Shown: positions 1 to 11,099, counted from the first letter of the stretch. The stretch: 64,000 bases of DNA from Myxococcales bacterium (GCA_028287135.1 JAQBQE010000001.1:30546-94545), one strand, 5' to 3'. Program-made: numbers and translations. Notes: generated by a model from the sequence alone, not told the origin.

Positions 1-2
1 AC

Positions 3-2591
3 GAGACCGAGTTCGCACCGTTCCCGGTCTGGAACGAGCCCGGCGAGGAGCCGACGGCCCCGAGCGGGTTCTACGCCGCGGCAGCGACCGGCGGGATCGA
101 CGAGCTGCGCGAGCGGTTCGGCGATGCGAAGGATGATGCACTGCTCGCAGCCGAGGTCGCGTCGCTCGCGGCGGTGCACGACGCGCTGAAGACGGGCGCG
201 TACACCTGCGTGATCGTCGAGCCGATGCAGTCCGAGGGTGGCGATCGCTACGCGACCGAGCGGTTCTTCCGCGCCTTGCGCCTGCTCACTCGCCACCACC
301 AGACGTTCCTCGTGTTCGACGAGGTCCAGGTCGGCTTCGGTCTCGGTGGACCGTTCGCGTGGCACTCGAAGTTCCGGCTACTCAACTCGCGCGGTCAGCC
401 CGACTATCCCGATGCCGTGACGTTCGCGAAGCGCGCGCAGGTCGGCGTCGTGATGTCGCGGTTCTCGGATCCCGAGCCGGCGAGTGCGCACAACGCATCG
501 CTCGTGCGCGGCCGGATCCACGCGGACATGGTGTCGACGAGCCACAACGCCGAGCGCCTCGAGAAGCTCGTGGAGCCGCGGCTCCAGCAGATCGCCCGCG
601 CGTATCCGCACCTGGTCGGTGCACCGCGCGCGACCGGCTATGCGTTCGCGTTCGATCTCCCGACCCCGGCGATGCTCGATGCATTCCTCGGCCAGCGGTT
701 CTGGCGCGGTGCCGTCGTGTTCGGTGCGGGCACGCGGACCGCACGCTACCGGCTGTCCGACAGCTTCCTCGCGCGCGAGATCGACATGCTGTTCGAGACG
801 ATCCGTCGCTCTCTATCGTGGCTCGATGCGCACGACGGCAAGAAGCCGCCGGAGTGGGAGGATGTGTCGCCTCCGGGGACCCATGCGCCCGCGGTGATGC
901 CCGACGTCGAGTACCGGATCGTCCCGCACAGCGAGGCGATGACGCACCTGCCGGCGATCCTCGATATCGAGTACCAGGTCTACGAGCCCGCGCGACGCAC
1001 CCCGCCGGCGGAGATCCGCGCAGCGATCGAGGATGCGGAAGGCTTGCTGATCGTCGGCGAGGCCCCGGGGCCGGGCGGCGGAGCGAAGCAGCTCGTCGCG
1101 TTCGCGATCGGCGCGCCGCTCGAGCAGAGCCACGACGTCGAAGGTCCCGACGATGATCCGATGCTCGGTAAGCAGAACACGATGTACTCGCTGTCGATCA
1201 CCGTGGCGCCGAGCTATCAGAGCTCGGGGGTCGGCAGGAAGCTCAAGGAGCTTCAGCTTCGCGACGCGTACGCGCGCAAGAAGTCCGATGGCACGCCGCG
1301 CTATCGCTACGTCACCGGTCGCAACCGCGTCGGTCGCACCGCACAGATGACGCACCTCAACCGCGTGTTCGGTGCGCACGTGGTCTCCATCCTCACCGGC
1401 CAGTACGAGGATCCCGAGGGGCAGGCGATCTACTACCGGATCCCGCTCGGCACGATCACCCCCGATCCGGTGGTCAAGGCCGAGGTCCTGCGCCGCCGCG
1501 AGGCCGCAGCGCACGAGGACGACGAGGTCACGTTCGACCTCGCGTCGGGCATGACCAAGCCGTTTGCGAACGGTCCGGCGTCGCTGCGTGCGCTCGAGGA
1601 TCGTGGGCTGCTCTATGGCCCCGCGGTCAACAAGCTGACGCTGATGAACTACACGACGCCCGCGACCGTGCGTGCGCTCGAGTGGTTGAGCGCGCTGGTC
1701 CCCGAGCTGCCGCACCTCTACCTGACCTCGTCGCGTGACGAGTCGATCGACAAGGCCCTGCGCCTCATCCGCGTCACCCGCAAGACGGGGCAGGTCGCGA
1801 TCGGGCTCGCCGGCGGTTACTACGGTCACACCGCAGCCACGTGCCGCTCGCTCTCGGACCCGGACGTCCATCAGGGCGGTCCCGGTCACTTCGCGTGGCC
1901 ACGCGTGCCGCATCCGGCGGTGGCCGGAACCGAGGCGACGATCGCGTCGCTGCGCGCGGCGGTCGAGGCCGCGGGTGGTCCGGGCAACGTGCTCGGCTTC
2001 GTCTACGAGCTCGTCCAGGAGCGCACCGGCCACGTGCTGCCGGCCGACTTCATCACCGCGCTCGCGACGCTGCGCAAGGAGCTCGACCTTCCGCTGATCG
2101 CGGTCGAGACCACGACCCACACGTATCGCAGTGGCCGGGGCGCGTTCCTGTCGACGGCGGCCGGCATCACGCCCGATGTCCTCGCGTGGTGGGGCGGCGG
2201 CCAGACCGGCTATCTGCACACCTCGTCGAGGTGGTACGTCGGATCGCCGCTGACCCTGGTCTCGACCTGGGATGGCGACGAGCTCTCGCTGGTCCGCCAG
2301 CACCATCAGCTGCGCGCCGCCCGTCACCTCGACATCGGCGGTGCCTCGGCGGCCCTCGATCACGCGCTGTCCGCCCTCGGCACGGGCGGCCTGACCGACA
2401 TCCGGGCTGCCGGCCTCGGCGCCTACCGCGTGATCTCCGCCGGCCAGCGTGCCGCGGCGATCGCCGACCTGCTCGCGGACCGCGGCATCCTCGTCCGCCG
2501 GTTCCCGGGCGGCCGGCTCGGCCTGATCCCCGCCCTCGATCAGATCGAGGCGGCAGCGTCCGCCCTCGGCACCGCCCTGCGGGAGGTCTAA
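3..2591 (+). CDS. Three-part fusion: class-III aminotransferase / GNAT / degenerate aminotransferase (5' partial)
   Basis: The frame is open from base 3, so the start lies before the window; 862 residues are visible. Residues about 1-275 form a class-III PLP aminotransferase, with EPMQSEGG, the DEVQ motif (about 318-329) and the Schiff-base lysine in FAKRAQ (codon 429-431); its form is close to L-lysine 6-transaminases. Residues about 290-475 form a GNAT acetyltransferase with the acetyl-CoA loop YQSSGVG. Residues about 490-860 form a second class-III-like fold (GGYYGHT near 1815), but the DEVQ position reads VETTT (about 2103) and the lysine position reads WWGGGQ (2187-2204), so it is probably non-catalytic. 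Context (C45 hydrolase, aminotransferase, CoA-transferase) suggests lysine or beta-lysine catabolism. Domain calls are confident; the substrate is inferred. Confidence 0.85.
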   Translation, partial: ETEFAPFPVWNEPGEEPTAPSGFYAAAATGGIDELRERFGDAKDDALLAAEVASLAAVHDALKTGAYTCVIVEPMQSEGGDRYATERFFRALRLLTRHHQTFLVFDEVQVGFGLGGPFAWHSKFRLLNSRGQPDYPDAVTFAKRAQVGVVMSRFSDPEPASAHNASLVRGRIHADMVSTSHNAERLEKLVEPRLQQIARAYPHLVGAPRATGYAFAFDLPTPAMLDAFLGQRFWRGAVVFGAGTRTARYRLSDSFLAREIDMLFETIRRSLSWLDAHDGKKPPEWEDVSPPGTHAPAVMPDVEYRIVPHSEAMTHLPAILDIEYQVYEPARRTPPAEIRAAIEDAEGLLIVGEAPGPGGGAKQLVAFAIGAPLEQSHDVEGPDDDPMLGKQNTMYSLSITVAPSYQSSGVGRKLKELQLRDAYARKKSDGTPRYRYVTGRNRVGRTAQMTHLNRVFGAHVVSILTGQYEDPEGQAIYYRIPLGTITPDPVVKAEVLRRREAAAHEDDEVTFDLASGMTKPFANGPASLRALEDRGLLYGPAVNKLTLMNYTTPATVRALEWLSALVPELPHLYLTSSRDESIDKALRLIRVTRKTGQVAIGLAGGYYGHTAATCRSLSDPDVHQGGPGHFAWPRVPHPAVAGTEATIASLRAAVEAAGGPGNVLGFVYELVQERTGHVLPADFITALATLRKELDLPLIAVETTTHTYRSGRGAFLSTAAGITPDVLAWWGGGQTGYLHTSSRWYVGSPLTLVSTWDGDELSLVRQHHQLRAARHLDIGGASAALDHALSALGTGGLTDIRAAGLGAYRVISAGQRAAAIADLLADRGILVRRFPGGRLGLIPALDQIEAAASALGTALREV

Positions 2592-2602
2592 TGCGCTCGG
2601 AA

Positions 2603-2683
2603 GGGACGCTTTCCACGATCTCAACTCTCGGCGCGGAACTGCCTGAGATCACACTGGGCACCGGGGACGGTCTCCACTTTCTC
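2603..2683 (+). repeat. 81-bp REP-like repeat, copy A
   Basis: The left end reads GGGACGCTTTCCAC and the right end GGGACGGTCTCCACTTTCTC. The first 20 and last 20 bases are imperfect direct repeats of each other (16/20). Copies B (6878-6958) and C (7944-8023, inverted) have the same ends and nearly the same length. Copy A lies 11 nt after the stop of the fusion gene and reaches to within 11 nt of the next start codon, so it fills an operon junction. It was probably moved in trans by the transposase at 6935-7909. Confidence 0.85.
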
Positions 2684-2694
2684 GAAGGTATCCG

Positions 2695-3828
2695 ATGAGA
2701 ATCCTCGAGCTGCCTGCGGGCAAGCTGCCGCGCGACTGGGGCCGGATCCACGGCGAGAGCTTCCGCGGCGAGATCAAAGCGCTCTCGGCGATCCGGGTCT
2801 ACCTGTGCACGAAGGTCGGCGGGTTCAAGACCGCGGACCAGGTACTCGCGGCCGCGAGTGCCCATCTCCCCGTGCTCGCGAGCTATCACGTGGGCCTCTA
2901 CAACGAGCTGCTCGGGATCGCCGAGGGAGCGGGTGTGTCCCCCGAGGAGATCGTCGTCGCGAACCACTACACGGATCTGCGGGACCTCGATCCAGATCCG
3001 TCCCTGTGGCAACCGGCACCGACGCGCGACTCGCCGGACGCCGCGATCGTGGAGCCCGGCGTCGTCAACGGTGGCGATCCAACGCTGGGTGGTGATGGCT
3101 GCAGCGTGATCTGGTCGGAGTCACCGACGGGACGGATCCTCGCGCAGACCTGGGACATGCACGCCACTGCGATCCCGTACGTCATGGTGCTGCGCGTCCC
3201 CGAGTCAGCGGCGGGACCTGCGGCGACGCTGTTGACGGTCACGGGGTGCCTCGGCATGGCGGGGATGAACGCGGCCGGCGTCGGGATCGCGATCAATAAC
3301 CTGTTCTCAACCGACGCGACGCTCGGCGTCGTGTGGCCCGCGATGGTGCGCCGTGCGCTGTACGAGCGGGACGCCGTGGCGGCCCGCGAGGTGATCGCGG
3401 CGAGCCCCATCGGCTCGGGGCATCACTACTTCGTCGCCGACAAGGCGAACGCGTTCGCGATCGAGACCTCCGGCACGCGGCGCAAGATGGTGTTCGCCGG
3501 CGGCCGCGCGTACTGCCACACCAACCACTGCCTCGACTCCGAGATCGCGGAGCGCTCGAAGGTCCCGTCGACGAGCACGACCCACGACCGCATGCGCTGG
3601 CTCGAGGCGGACCTCGAGCGGGCGCCCGTCCGCGACCTCGACGATGCGTGGCGCCGGCTCGGCTCCGAGGATGGATGGCCACGCAGCGTGTGCACGAACA
3701 TGTCCACGCCGGAGTCCCCGCACGGAGCGGCGACCTGTGGCGCGATCGCGATGAACCTCGACACGCGCGAGCTGTGGGCACAGCAGGGCTTCATCCACAA
3801 CGTCGCCGCCGAGCGCTGGGAAGTCTGA
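2695..3828 (+). CDS. C45-family autoproteolytic acyltransferase/hydrolase
   Basis: This 377-aa protein has the features of the acyl-CoA:6-aminopenicillanate acyltransferase (peptidase C45) family of Ntn hydrolases. The expected autoproteolysis nucleophile is Cys136 in GGDGCSVIW, which would become the N-terminus of the beta chain. It is followed by the family's TWDMH stretch and by [13 protein letters not shown]. These enzymes form or cleave amides of amino compounds. It sits between the GNAT fusion and an aminotransferase, 3 nt before the latter, so removing an acyl group from an acylated diamine intermediate is a reasonable guess, analogous to the deacylase YodQ in the Bacillus beta-lysine cluster. 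The GAAGG before the ATG lies just after repeat copy A. Confidence 0.8.
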   Translation: MRILELPAGKLPRDWGRIHGESFRGEIKALSAIRVYLCTKVGGFKTADQVLAAASAHLPVLASYHVGLYNELLGIAEGAGVSPEEIVVANHYTDLRDLDPDPSLWQPAPTRDSPDAAIVEPGVVNGGDPTLGGDGCSVIWSESPTGRILAQTWDMHATAIPYVMVLRVPESAAGPAATLLTVTGCLGMAGMNAAGVGIAINNLFSTDATLGVVWPAMVRRALYERDAVAAREVIAASPIGSGHHYFVADKANAFAIETSGTRRKMVFAGGRAYCHTNHCLDSEIAERSKVPSTSTTHDRMRWLEADLERAPVRDLDDAWRRLGSEDGWPRSVCTNMSTPESPHGAATCGAIAMNLDTRELWAQQGFIHNVAAERWEV

Positions 3829-3831
3829 GTC

Positions 3832-5100
3832 ATGAGTAACGATCACCCCTTCTTCTTCACGTGGACGGCGCAGAACACCGCGAAGGCTTTCGAGCTCACG
3901 GGCGGCGAGGGCGCATGGTTCACCACCGCCGACGGTGGCCGCTGGCTCGACCTCGGCTCGCTGAGCTATCAGGTCAACGCGGGCCATGGGCGCCAGAGGA
4001 TCGTCGAAGCGATCAAGCGCCAGGCGGATCAGCTGTGCTTGTCAGCGCCGAACGCGGTGTTCCCGGCAAAGACCGAGCTCGCGCAGCGGCTGCTGGCGAT
4101 GGCGGGGCCTGGCTTCTCGAAGGTGTTCTTCACGCTGGGTGGCGCCGAGGCCAACGAGAACGCGATCAAGATCGCGCGGCTGGTCACCGGCCGGTTGAAG
4201 ATGATCGCGCGCTATCGCAGCTATCACGGTGCCTCGATGGGCGCGCTCGCGCTGACCGGTGACTGGCGCCGGGCGCCGCTCGAGCCACTGATCCCCGGCG
4301 TTGTTCACGTCCACGATTGCGAGTGCGAGCGATGCGCGTCGGGAAATCGGCCCGGCAACGTGTGCGATCGCGAGTATGGACGCGAGATCGGCCGCACGAT
4401 GAAGCTCGAGGGAGAGCGCACCACGGCGGCCGTGTTCATCGAGCCGGTTCCTGGAGCCAATGGCGTGTGGATCCCACCGCCGGACTACTGGCCCACGGTG
4501 CGCGCCGCGTGCGATGCCGACGGTGCGCTGCTGGTCGCCGACGAGGTGCTGACCGGGTTCGGGCGGATCGGGAAGCCGTTCGGGTTCCAGCACTGGAATG
4601 TCGTGCCTGACATGATCACGATCGCGAAGGGCCTGGCCTCGGGGTACGCGACGATCGGCGCCGTGATCGTGCACGAGCGCGTCGCGAAGCACTTCGACAC
4701 CAACGTCCTCGCGTGCGGACTGACCTACTACGCGCATCCGACCGCATGCGCCGCGGCGCTCGAGACGATGAAGCTGTACGAGGACGAGGCGTCGTTCGAG
4801 ACCAGCGCGCGGCTCGGTCCTGTGCTGCTGCGCGAGCTCGATGCGGTCGCTGCGAAGATCGCGGTGCCCGCGCACGTCCGCGGCCTCGGTCTGCTCGCGG
4901 CGCTCGCACCGCAGGCATCGCCCGACCAGTGGGCCAGGCTCAACGCCGAGCTCGCGACCCGCAGACTGTCCCTGCATGTCGACGGCAAGCGCGGTACTGC
5001 GATCTTCGCGCCGCCGCTGTGCATCACGGAGGAAGAGCTCGTGCGAGGCATTCGTTCGTTCGGTGAGGCGGCCGTCTCCGCCTTTGGAGCTCGGGCATGA
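3832..5100 (+). CDS. Class-III PLP-dependent aminotransferase (YodT-like)
   Basis: The 422-aa protein is full length for a fold-type I class-III transaminase. It shows [11 protein letters not shown] (PLP phosphate region), YHGAS at about 131, ADEVLTGFG with Asp237 for the pyridine nitrogen, and the Schiff-base lysine Lys266 in [11 protein letters not shown] Cys-rich stretch (HDCECERC...C, about residues 161-178) sits where related omega-amino-acid transaminases also carry cysteines. The gene starts 3 nt after the C45 gene, and its stop overlaps the start of the CoA-transferase alpha subunit by 4 nt (ATGA), so the operon link is firm. An omega-amino acid or beta-lysine-derived amine is the likely donor; this is inference from context. 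Confidence 0.88.
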   Translation: MSNDHPFFFTWTAQNTAKAFELTGGEGAWFTTADGGRWLDLGSLSYQVNAGHGRQRIVEAIKRQADQLCLSAPNAVFPAKTELAQRLLAMAGPGFSKVFFTLGGAEANENAIKIARLVTGRLKMIARYRSYHGASMGALALTGDWRRAPLEPLIPGVVHVHDCECERCASGNRPGNVCDREYGREIGRTMKLEGERTTAAVFIEPVPGANGVWIPPPDYWPTVRAACDADGALLVADEVLTGFGRIGKPFGFQHWNVVPDMITIAKGLASGYATIGAVIVHERVAKHFDTNVLACGLTYYAHPTACAAALETMKLYEDEASFETSARLGPVLLRELDAVAAKIAVPAHVRGLGLLAALAPQASPDQWARLNAELATRRLSLHVDGKRGTAIFAPPLCITEEELVRGIRSFGEAAVSAFGARA

Positions 5101-5819
5101 TCGGTCGTCATAGCGAGAAGGTGTTTCCGTCGATCGCCGAGGCGCTCGTCCCGCTCAAGGACGGGATGACGATCCTCGTCGGTGGATTCGGTCTCTCGGG
5201 CAACGCCGAGGCGCTGATCAAGGGCGTGGTCGAGCGAGGTGTGCGCGATCTGACGCTGGTCTCGAACAACGCGGGCAACATGGGTAAGGGGCTCGCGCAG
5301 TGGCTGCGCGCCGGCATCATCCGCAAGGTGATCTGCAGCTACATCGGCGGCAACGAGGACCTCCACACCCGGATGGCCTCCGGCGAGGTGCAGGTCGAGA
5401 TCACGCCGCAGGGCACGCTCGCCGAGCGGATGCGCGCCGCGGGTGCCGGGATCCCGGCGTTCTACACGCCGACCGGGGTCGGGACCGTCGTCGAGGACGG
5501 GAAGGAGACCAAGGAGATCGATGGTCGCCGCTACATCCTCGAGCGTGCGCTGCCGGGCGATGTCGCGCTCGTGCGCGCGCAGCAGTCCGATCGATTCGGC
5601 AACCTCCGGTTCTGGCGGACCGCTCGCAACTTCAATCCGGTGGTCGCGACCGCGGCGAAGCTGACGATCGTCGAGTGTGACCGGCTCGTGGAGAACGGCG
5701 CGATCGATCCCGATGACGTTCACCTGCCGGGCATCTTCGTCCACCGCATCATCCACGTGCCCGAGCACGAGGATGCGTTCGAGTTCCGGACCCTTCGCAA
5801 GCGCGAGACGGCGAGCTGA
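5097..5819 (+). CDS. 3-oxoacid CoA-transferase-type subunit A
   Basis: The 240-aa protein is a typical family I CoA-transferase alpha subunit. It has the N-terminal glycine loop [13 protein letters not shown] (about residues 23-36), the LVSNNAG strand, and the conserved middle region with [25 protein letters not shown] split over residues 101-125. It would move CoA between succinyl- or acetyl-CoA and a 3-oxoacid together with the beta subunit at 6221. The two subunits are separated by an unrelated small gene, which is unusual because they normally abut. Translation is coupled to the aminotransferase through an ATGA overlap. The specific acid (acetoacetate, or a beta-lysine-derived keto acid) cannot be read from sequence. 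Confidence 0.92.
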   Translation: MIGRHSEKVFPSIAEALVPLKDGMTILVGGFGLSGNAEALIKGVVERGVRDLTLVSNNAGNMGKGLAQWLRAGIIRKVICSYIGGNEDLHTRMASGEVQVEITPQGTLAERMRAAGAGIPAFYTPTGVGTVVEDGKETKEIDGRRYILERALPGDVALVRAQQSDRFGNLRFWRTARNFNPVVATAAKLTIVECDRLVENGAIDPDDVHLPGIFVHRIIHVPEHEDAFEFRTLRKRETAS

Positions 5820-5822
5820 CCC

Positions 5823-6212
5823 GTGGCCACACCGCAACCTCCCTTCGCGCTGGCTCCCTCGGAGAACCACGTCCTGTGGAAGCCGGCAGGCTCGCTCAAG
5901 GGCATCAGCCTGACCACCGGCCGGGTCTGGCTCACCACGGACCGTGTGGTGTTCCAGCCCGTCGTCCTCTGGGTGTTCTGGCTGGCGCCGCTCGTCGGTC
6001 TGATCATGTGGCTGATGAACAAGGCGCACCGGCTCGACCTGCCGCTGTCCCAGATCACGTCGAACAAGCGGATCACGTTCGGCCGGAACCCCAACGTGCT
6101 CGTGCTCGGGACCGCGACCGGCGAGCACAAGCTGATCGTCGATGACTTCGCGCCGTTCGCCGCCGCGCTGATCGCGCAACCCGCCTTCACGCCCAAGCAG
6201 CTCACCTCCTAG
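5823..6212 (+). CDS. Small membrane protein with a PH/GRAM-like fold
   Basis: The 129-aa protein starts at GTG 5823, 3 nt after the CoA-transferase alpha stop. Its pattern is that of bacterial PH-like proteins: a beta strand (ENHVLWKPAG), a turn with GRVWLTTDRVVFQP, one hydrophobic segment (about residues 46-64, VVLWVFWLAPLVGLIMWLM), then LDLPLSQITSNKRITFG and a final amphipathic helix. It is embedded between the two CoA-transferase subunits and shares their strand, but no metabolic role can be assigned. The fold call is by pattern only. Confidence 0.65.
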   Translation: MATPQPPFALAPSENHVLWKPAGSLKGISLTTGRVWLTTDRVVFQPVVLWVFWLAPLVGLIMWLMNKAHRLDLPLSQITSNKRITFGRNPNVLVLGTATGEHKLIVDDFAPFAAALIAQPAFTPKQLTS

Positions 6213-6220
6213 GAGCCTGG

Positions 6221-6841
6221 ATGTACTCGACCGAAGACATGGCCCGCCGCGCCGCTCGCGAGATCCCCGCGGGCTCGATCGTCAACCTTGGCATCGGCCT
6301 TCCGACCCAGGTGGCCGACTACCTCCCCGAGGGCCACGCATGGCTCCACTCCGAGAACGGCCTCCTCGGCACCGGTCCGTTCCCCTACGAAGGCGACGAA
6401 GATCCCAACCTGATCAACGCCGGCAAGCAGACCGTCACGGTCCTCCCCGGCGGCTCGACGTTCGACTCGGCGTTCTCGTTCGCGATGATCCGTGGCGGTC
6501 ACGTCGACCTCGCGATCATGGGAGCCATGCAGGTCTCCGCCGGCGGTGACCTCGCGAACTGGGCCATCCCCGGCGGCAAGGTCATGGGCATCGGCGGCGC
6601 CATGGACCTCGCCTCCGGATGCCGCCGCCTGATCGCGATGATGCAGCACACCACCAAGAAGGGTGAGCACAAGCTCGTCCAGCGCTGCGACTACCCACTG
6701 ACCGCCGCGCGCGTCGTCTCGCTCGTCATCACCGACCTCGGCGTCTTCGAGCCCACCGGTCACGGTTTCCGGATCATCGAGCTCGCGCCCACGGTGACGC
6801 GCGCAGCCGCCGAAGCGGCCACCGGCGCGCCCCTGACCTAG
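6221..6841 (+). CDS. 3-oxoacid CoA-transferase-type subunit B
   Basis: The 206-aa beta subunit carries NLGIGLPTQVADYLPEG and the catalytic glutamate Glu45 in HSENGLLGTGP, which forms the glutamyl-CoA thioester intermediate. It also has GGSTFDSAFSFAMIRGGHVD and the late VITDLGVFE strand typical of AtoA/ScoB. Length is normal for the beta subunit of a split enzyme. It ends the operon: the next bases hold a run of eight A (6848-6855) and then the transposon. It acts with the alpha subunit at 5097. Confidence 0.93.
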   Translation: MYSTEDMARRAAREIPAGSIVNLGIGLPTQVADYLPEGHAWLHSENGLLGTGPFPYEGDEDPNLINAGKQTVTVLPGGSTFDSAFSFAMIRGGHVDLAIMGAMQVSAGGDLANWAIPGGKVMGIGGAMDLASGCRRLIAMMQHTTKKGEHKLVQRCDYPLTAARVVSLVITDLGVFEPTGHGFRIIELAPTVTRAAAEAATGAPLT

Positions 6842-6877
6842 CCCCCCAAAAAAAAGCACCTGGGCGCCCCTGATCTA

Positions 6878-6958
6878 GGGACGCTTTCCACTGTCTCAAC
6901 TCTCGTCACGTAACTACCTGAACCGTTGGTTAGCTCAGGGGACGGTCTCCACTTTCTC
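6878..6958 (+). repeat. 81-bp REP-like repeat, copy B
   Basis: Same ends as copy A: GGGACGCTTTCCAC at the left and GGGACGGTCTCCACTTTCTC at the right; the two 20-base ends match each other at 17/20. The middle (TAACTACCTGA...) partly resembles the middle of copy A and differs from copy C. Copy B contains the final eight codons and stop of the transposase gene on the opposite strand. Confidence 0.85.
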
Positions 6959-7909
6959 CCCGCGCGCGGTCAGCTCGTCGGCGACCTGATCTGCCGCGGT
7001 ACCAGCGATCCTCAGCGCCTCGGGATCGAGCGGCTGTAGCGACAGCTTCGACACTGCCTGTGGGCTGATGCCGATAGCTGCGGCGATATCACTGCCGGCA
7101 ATTCCCAACGCTCGTGCGGCGTGCACCGTTGCTCGTCTGGCTCGGACTGCCGCCGGGACGTTTCGGCGAGAGCAAAGGATCGTCTCGGGAACGCCGAACA
7201 GTGCCGCGACCAACAAGATCAATCGTCGAGGATCGGGCCGGATGCGTGCGAAGGAGCGTGCGGTCAGCGGCACGACCGTTCTGGCGCCCACGATCGGAGT
7301 CGCGATCTCGATGGAACCGCGTTTGCGCGCAGCGGGATGAATCCCTGCGATGGCTGGCCCTACGTTCTCGTCCCGGCTCGTGACGTCGACCCAAGCATCG
7401 AACGTGTCCGGATCATCGAATCCGCCGCGCCGGAGGCCGTCACTGACACCCAACCAGCCGGGGATCCGGACAAGGCCGGTGTAAGCGCGGTGGCTCGTCC
7501 ATGTGCTTTCGGCGGCGCGCCGCACGACTCCGGCACGGACGGGGTTGTTGTGGATGTACGCAATCAGGTCGCGCTCGTGCTCAGGTAGTACGGCGTGCGC
7601 CTTTGCACGATCGGCGAATACGCTGCCGAGCCGGTGATGGAGACCGTTGAGCCATCGTGCGAACGGTGAGTTCACACGCTTTGCCCATCGCCACATCTCC
7701 GTTCGCCCTGCCAGGAGCGCGAGATGGATATGGTTGCTCATCAGCGCGTAGGCGAGGCATCGCCAATCCGATGCCGTCAGGGCGTGACCAAGCAGCCGCA
7801 GGTAGTTTGTGCGCTCCTCGTCCCCCCGGAGCAGCCAGGCACGATCTGAGAAGCGCCAGATGGCGTGATAGACGACTCCCGGACAGGTTCGGCGAGCGAT
7901 ACGCGGCAT
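6935..7909 (-). CDS. REP-associated Y1 (HUH) transposase, TnpA-REP family
   Basis: The 324-aa protein has an IS200-like transposase domain: YHAIWR and NYLRLLGH near the N-terminus, the HUH motif in MSNHIHLALL (about residue 60), and the catalytic tyrosine in AYIHNNPVRAG (about residue 117). The C-terminal half has a helix-turn-helix-like region (GSDIAAAIGISPQAVSKL). These enzymes cut and join single-stranded DNA at REP hairpins and usually do not copy themselves at high number, but disperse short REP elements. Three flanking or nearby copies of the same repeat fit that role. The C-terminal GEKVETVP is encoded by repeat copy B. Confidence 0.9.
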   Translation of the reverse strand: MPRIARRTCPGVVYHAIWRFSDRAWLLRGDEERTNYLRLLGHALTASDWRCLAYALMSNHIHLALLAGRTEMWRWAKRVNSPFARWLNGLHHRLGSVFADRAKAHAVLPEHERDLIAYIHNNPVRAGVVRRAAESTWTSHRAYTGLVRIPGWLGVSDGLRRGGFDDPDTFDAWVDVTSRDENVGPAIAGIHPAARKRGSIEIATPIVGARTVVPLTARSFARIRPDPRRLILLVAALFGVPETILCSRRNVPAAVRARRATVHAARALGIAGSDIAAAIGISPQAVSKLSLQPLDPEALRIAGTAADQVADELTARGEKVETVP

Positions 7910-7943
7910 CTGCAGCGTATCGGACCGTCGCGCGCTCGGTTGC

Positions 7944-8023
7944 GAGAAAGTGGAGACCGTCCCTTTCGGCCGAGGAATCTCGACAGCTTAGTCAGCGAGA
8001 GTTGAGAGAGTGGAAAGCGTCCC
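7944..8023 (-). repeat. 80-bp REP-like repeat, copy C (inverted)
   Basis: On the minus strand it reads GGGACGCTTTCCACTCTCTC at its left and GGGACGGTCTCCACTTTCTC at its right, as in copies A and B. It lies 34 nt upstream of the transposase start and abuts the argB stop codon. Confidence 0.85.
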
Positions 8024-8840
8024 TAGCTCACCAGGGTGGTGCCGACCGAGCCGGGCTCTCGCACGGCGCGCACGAGGTCGCCGGCGCCGAGCTTCCCGAG
8101 GATGTGGATCGCGCCGACGCCCTGGTCGATCACGGCCATGGCTTCTTCGAGCTTCGGGATCATGCCGCCGCTGACGGTGCCATCGGCGATGGCGGCCTTG
8201 GCCTCGTCACGGCTGAGCCTCGGGAGGCGCGAGGACGGATCGTTGATGTCCTTGAGCACGCCCGGGGCGGAGGTGACGAGGAACAGGCGCTCGGCCTGGA
8301 GCGCGGCGGCGAGCTGGTTGCCGACCATGTCGGCGTTGATGTTGTAGACGCCGCCGGAGGCATCGGCTCCGAGGCAGGCGATGACGGGGACGTGGCCGGC
8401 GGACCACAGGGTCTCGAGGAGCGCGAGGTTGAAGCCGGTGACGTCACCGACGAAGCCCATGTCGACGGGGACGTCACCTGCACCGGCGTAGACCTTCGGA
8501 GGACGCCGCGTTGCCTTCACCATCTGGGCGGAGGCGCCGTGGAGACCGACGGCCGAGACACCGGCTGCGGTGAGCGCCGCGCACAGGTCGACGTTGAGCT
8601 TGCCGGCGAGCACCATCTTCATCACGTCGAGCGTGGCGGCATCGGTGACGCGGCGACCGGCGACCTGCTTGGTCTCGATGCCGAGCTGCTTCTGTAACGC
8701 GGTGGCCTGCGGGCCGCCGCCGTGGACGATCGCGACGCGCGCGCCATCCTCGACGAGCACGCGCAGATCCGCCGCGAGGACGTGCGCCTCACCGGAGCCG
8801 ACGACCTCGCCACCGATCTTGACGACGATGGGACGCTTGG

Positions 8841-8844
<4 letters not shown>
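8023..8844 (-). CDS. argB: Acetylglutamate kinase
   Basis: The 273-aa amino-acid kinase phosphorylates N-acetyl-L-glutamate, the second step of the acetylated arginine pathway. Visible motifs are VVKIGGEVV at the N-terminus, VHGGGPQ (about residues 39-45), AGRRVTDAATLDVMKMVLAGKLN for substrate binding, YNINADMVG, and GMIPKLEEAMAVIDQGV near the C-terminus. The start overlaps the argC stop by 4 nt (ATGA), so the two are co-translated. The protein lacks the long N-terminal helix of arginine-inhibited hexameric kinases, so strong arginine feedback is not obvious. Repeat copy C begins at its stop codon. Confidence 0.95.
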
Positions 8845-9896
<1,052 letters not shown>

Positions 9897-9914
9897 CGTG
9901 GCCCGAGGTATGCC

Positions 9915-11098
<1,184 letters not shown>

Positions 11099-11099
<1 letters not shown>

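Larger units (their letters stand above)
6878..8023. mobile_element. REP-type transposon unit: transposase bracketed by inverted 81-bp repeats
   Basis: Copies B and C of the 81-bp repeat lie at the two ends in opposite orientation, with a single Y1-transposase gene (minus strand) between them. The unit sits between the convergent 3' ends of the CoA-transferase operon and argB. Its right end coincides with the argB stop codon (cta at 8023-8025 on the plus strand). The transposase stop codon is inside copy B, so the last residues of the protein are repeat-encoded. Confidence 0.75.

Noticed and set aside
813..2624. 603-codon minus-strand open frame opposite the fusion gene
   Set aside because: High G+C at third positions leaves long antisense frames open. 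It is Arg/Asp-rich with no motif, and the plus-strand protein has clear domains.
6848..6870. Run of A followed by GGGCGCCC, possible minus-strand terminator for the transposase
   Set aside because: The hairpin is only a self-complementary 8-mer without loop and is separated from the T run by six bases, so not supported as a terminator.
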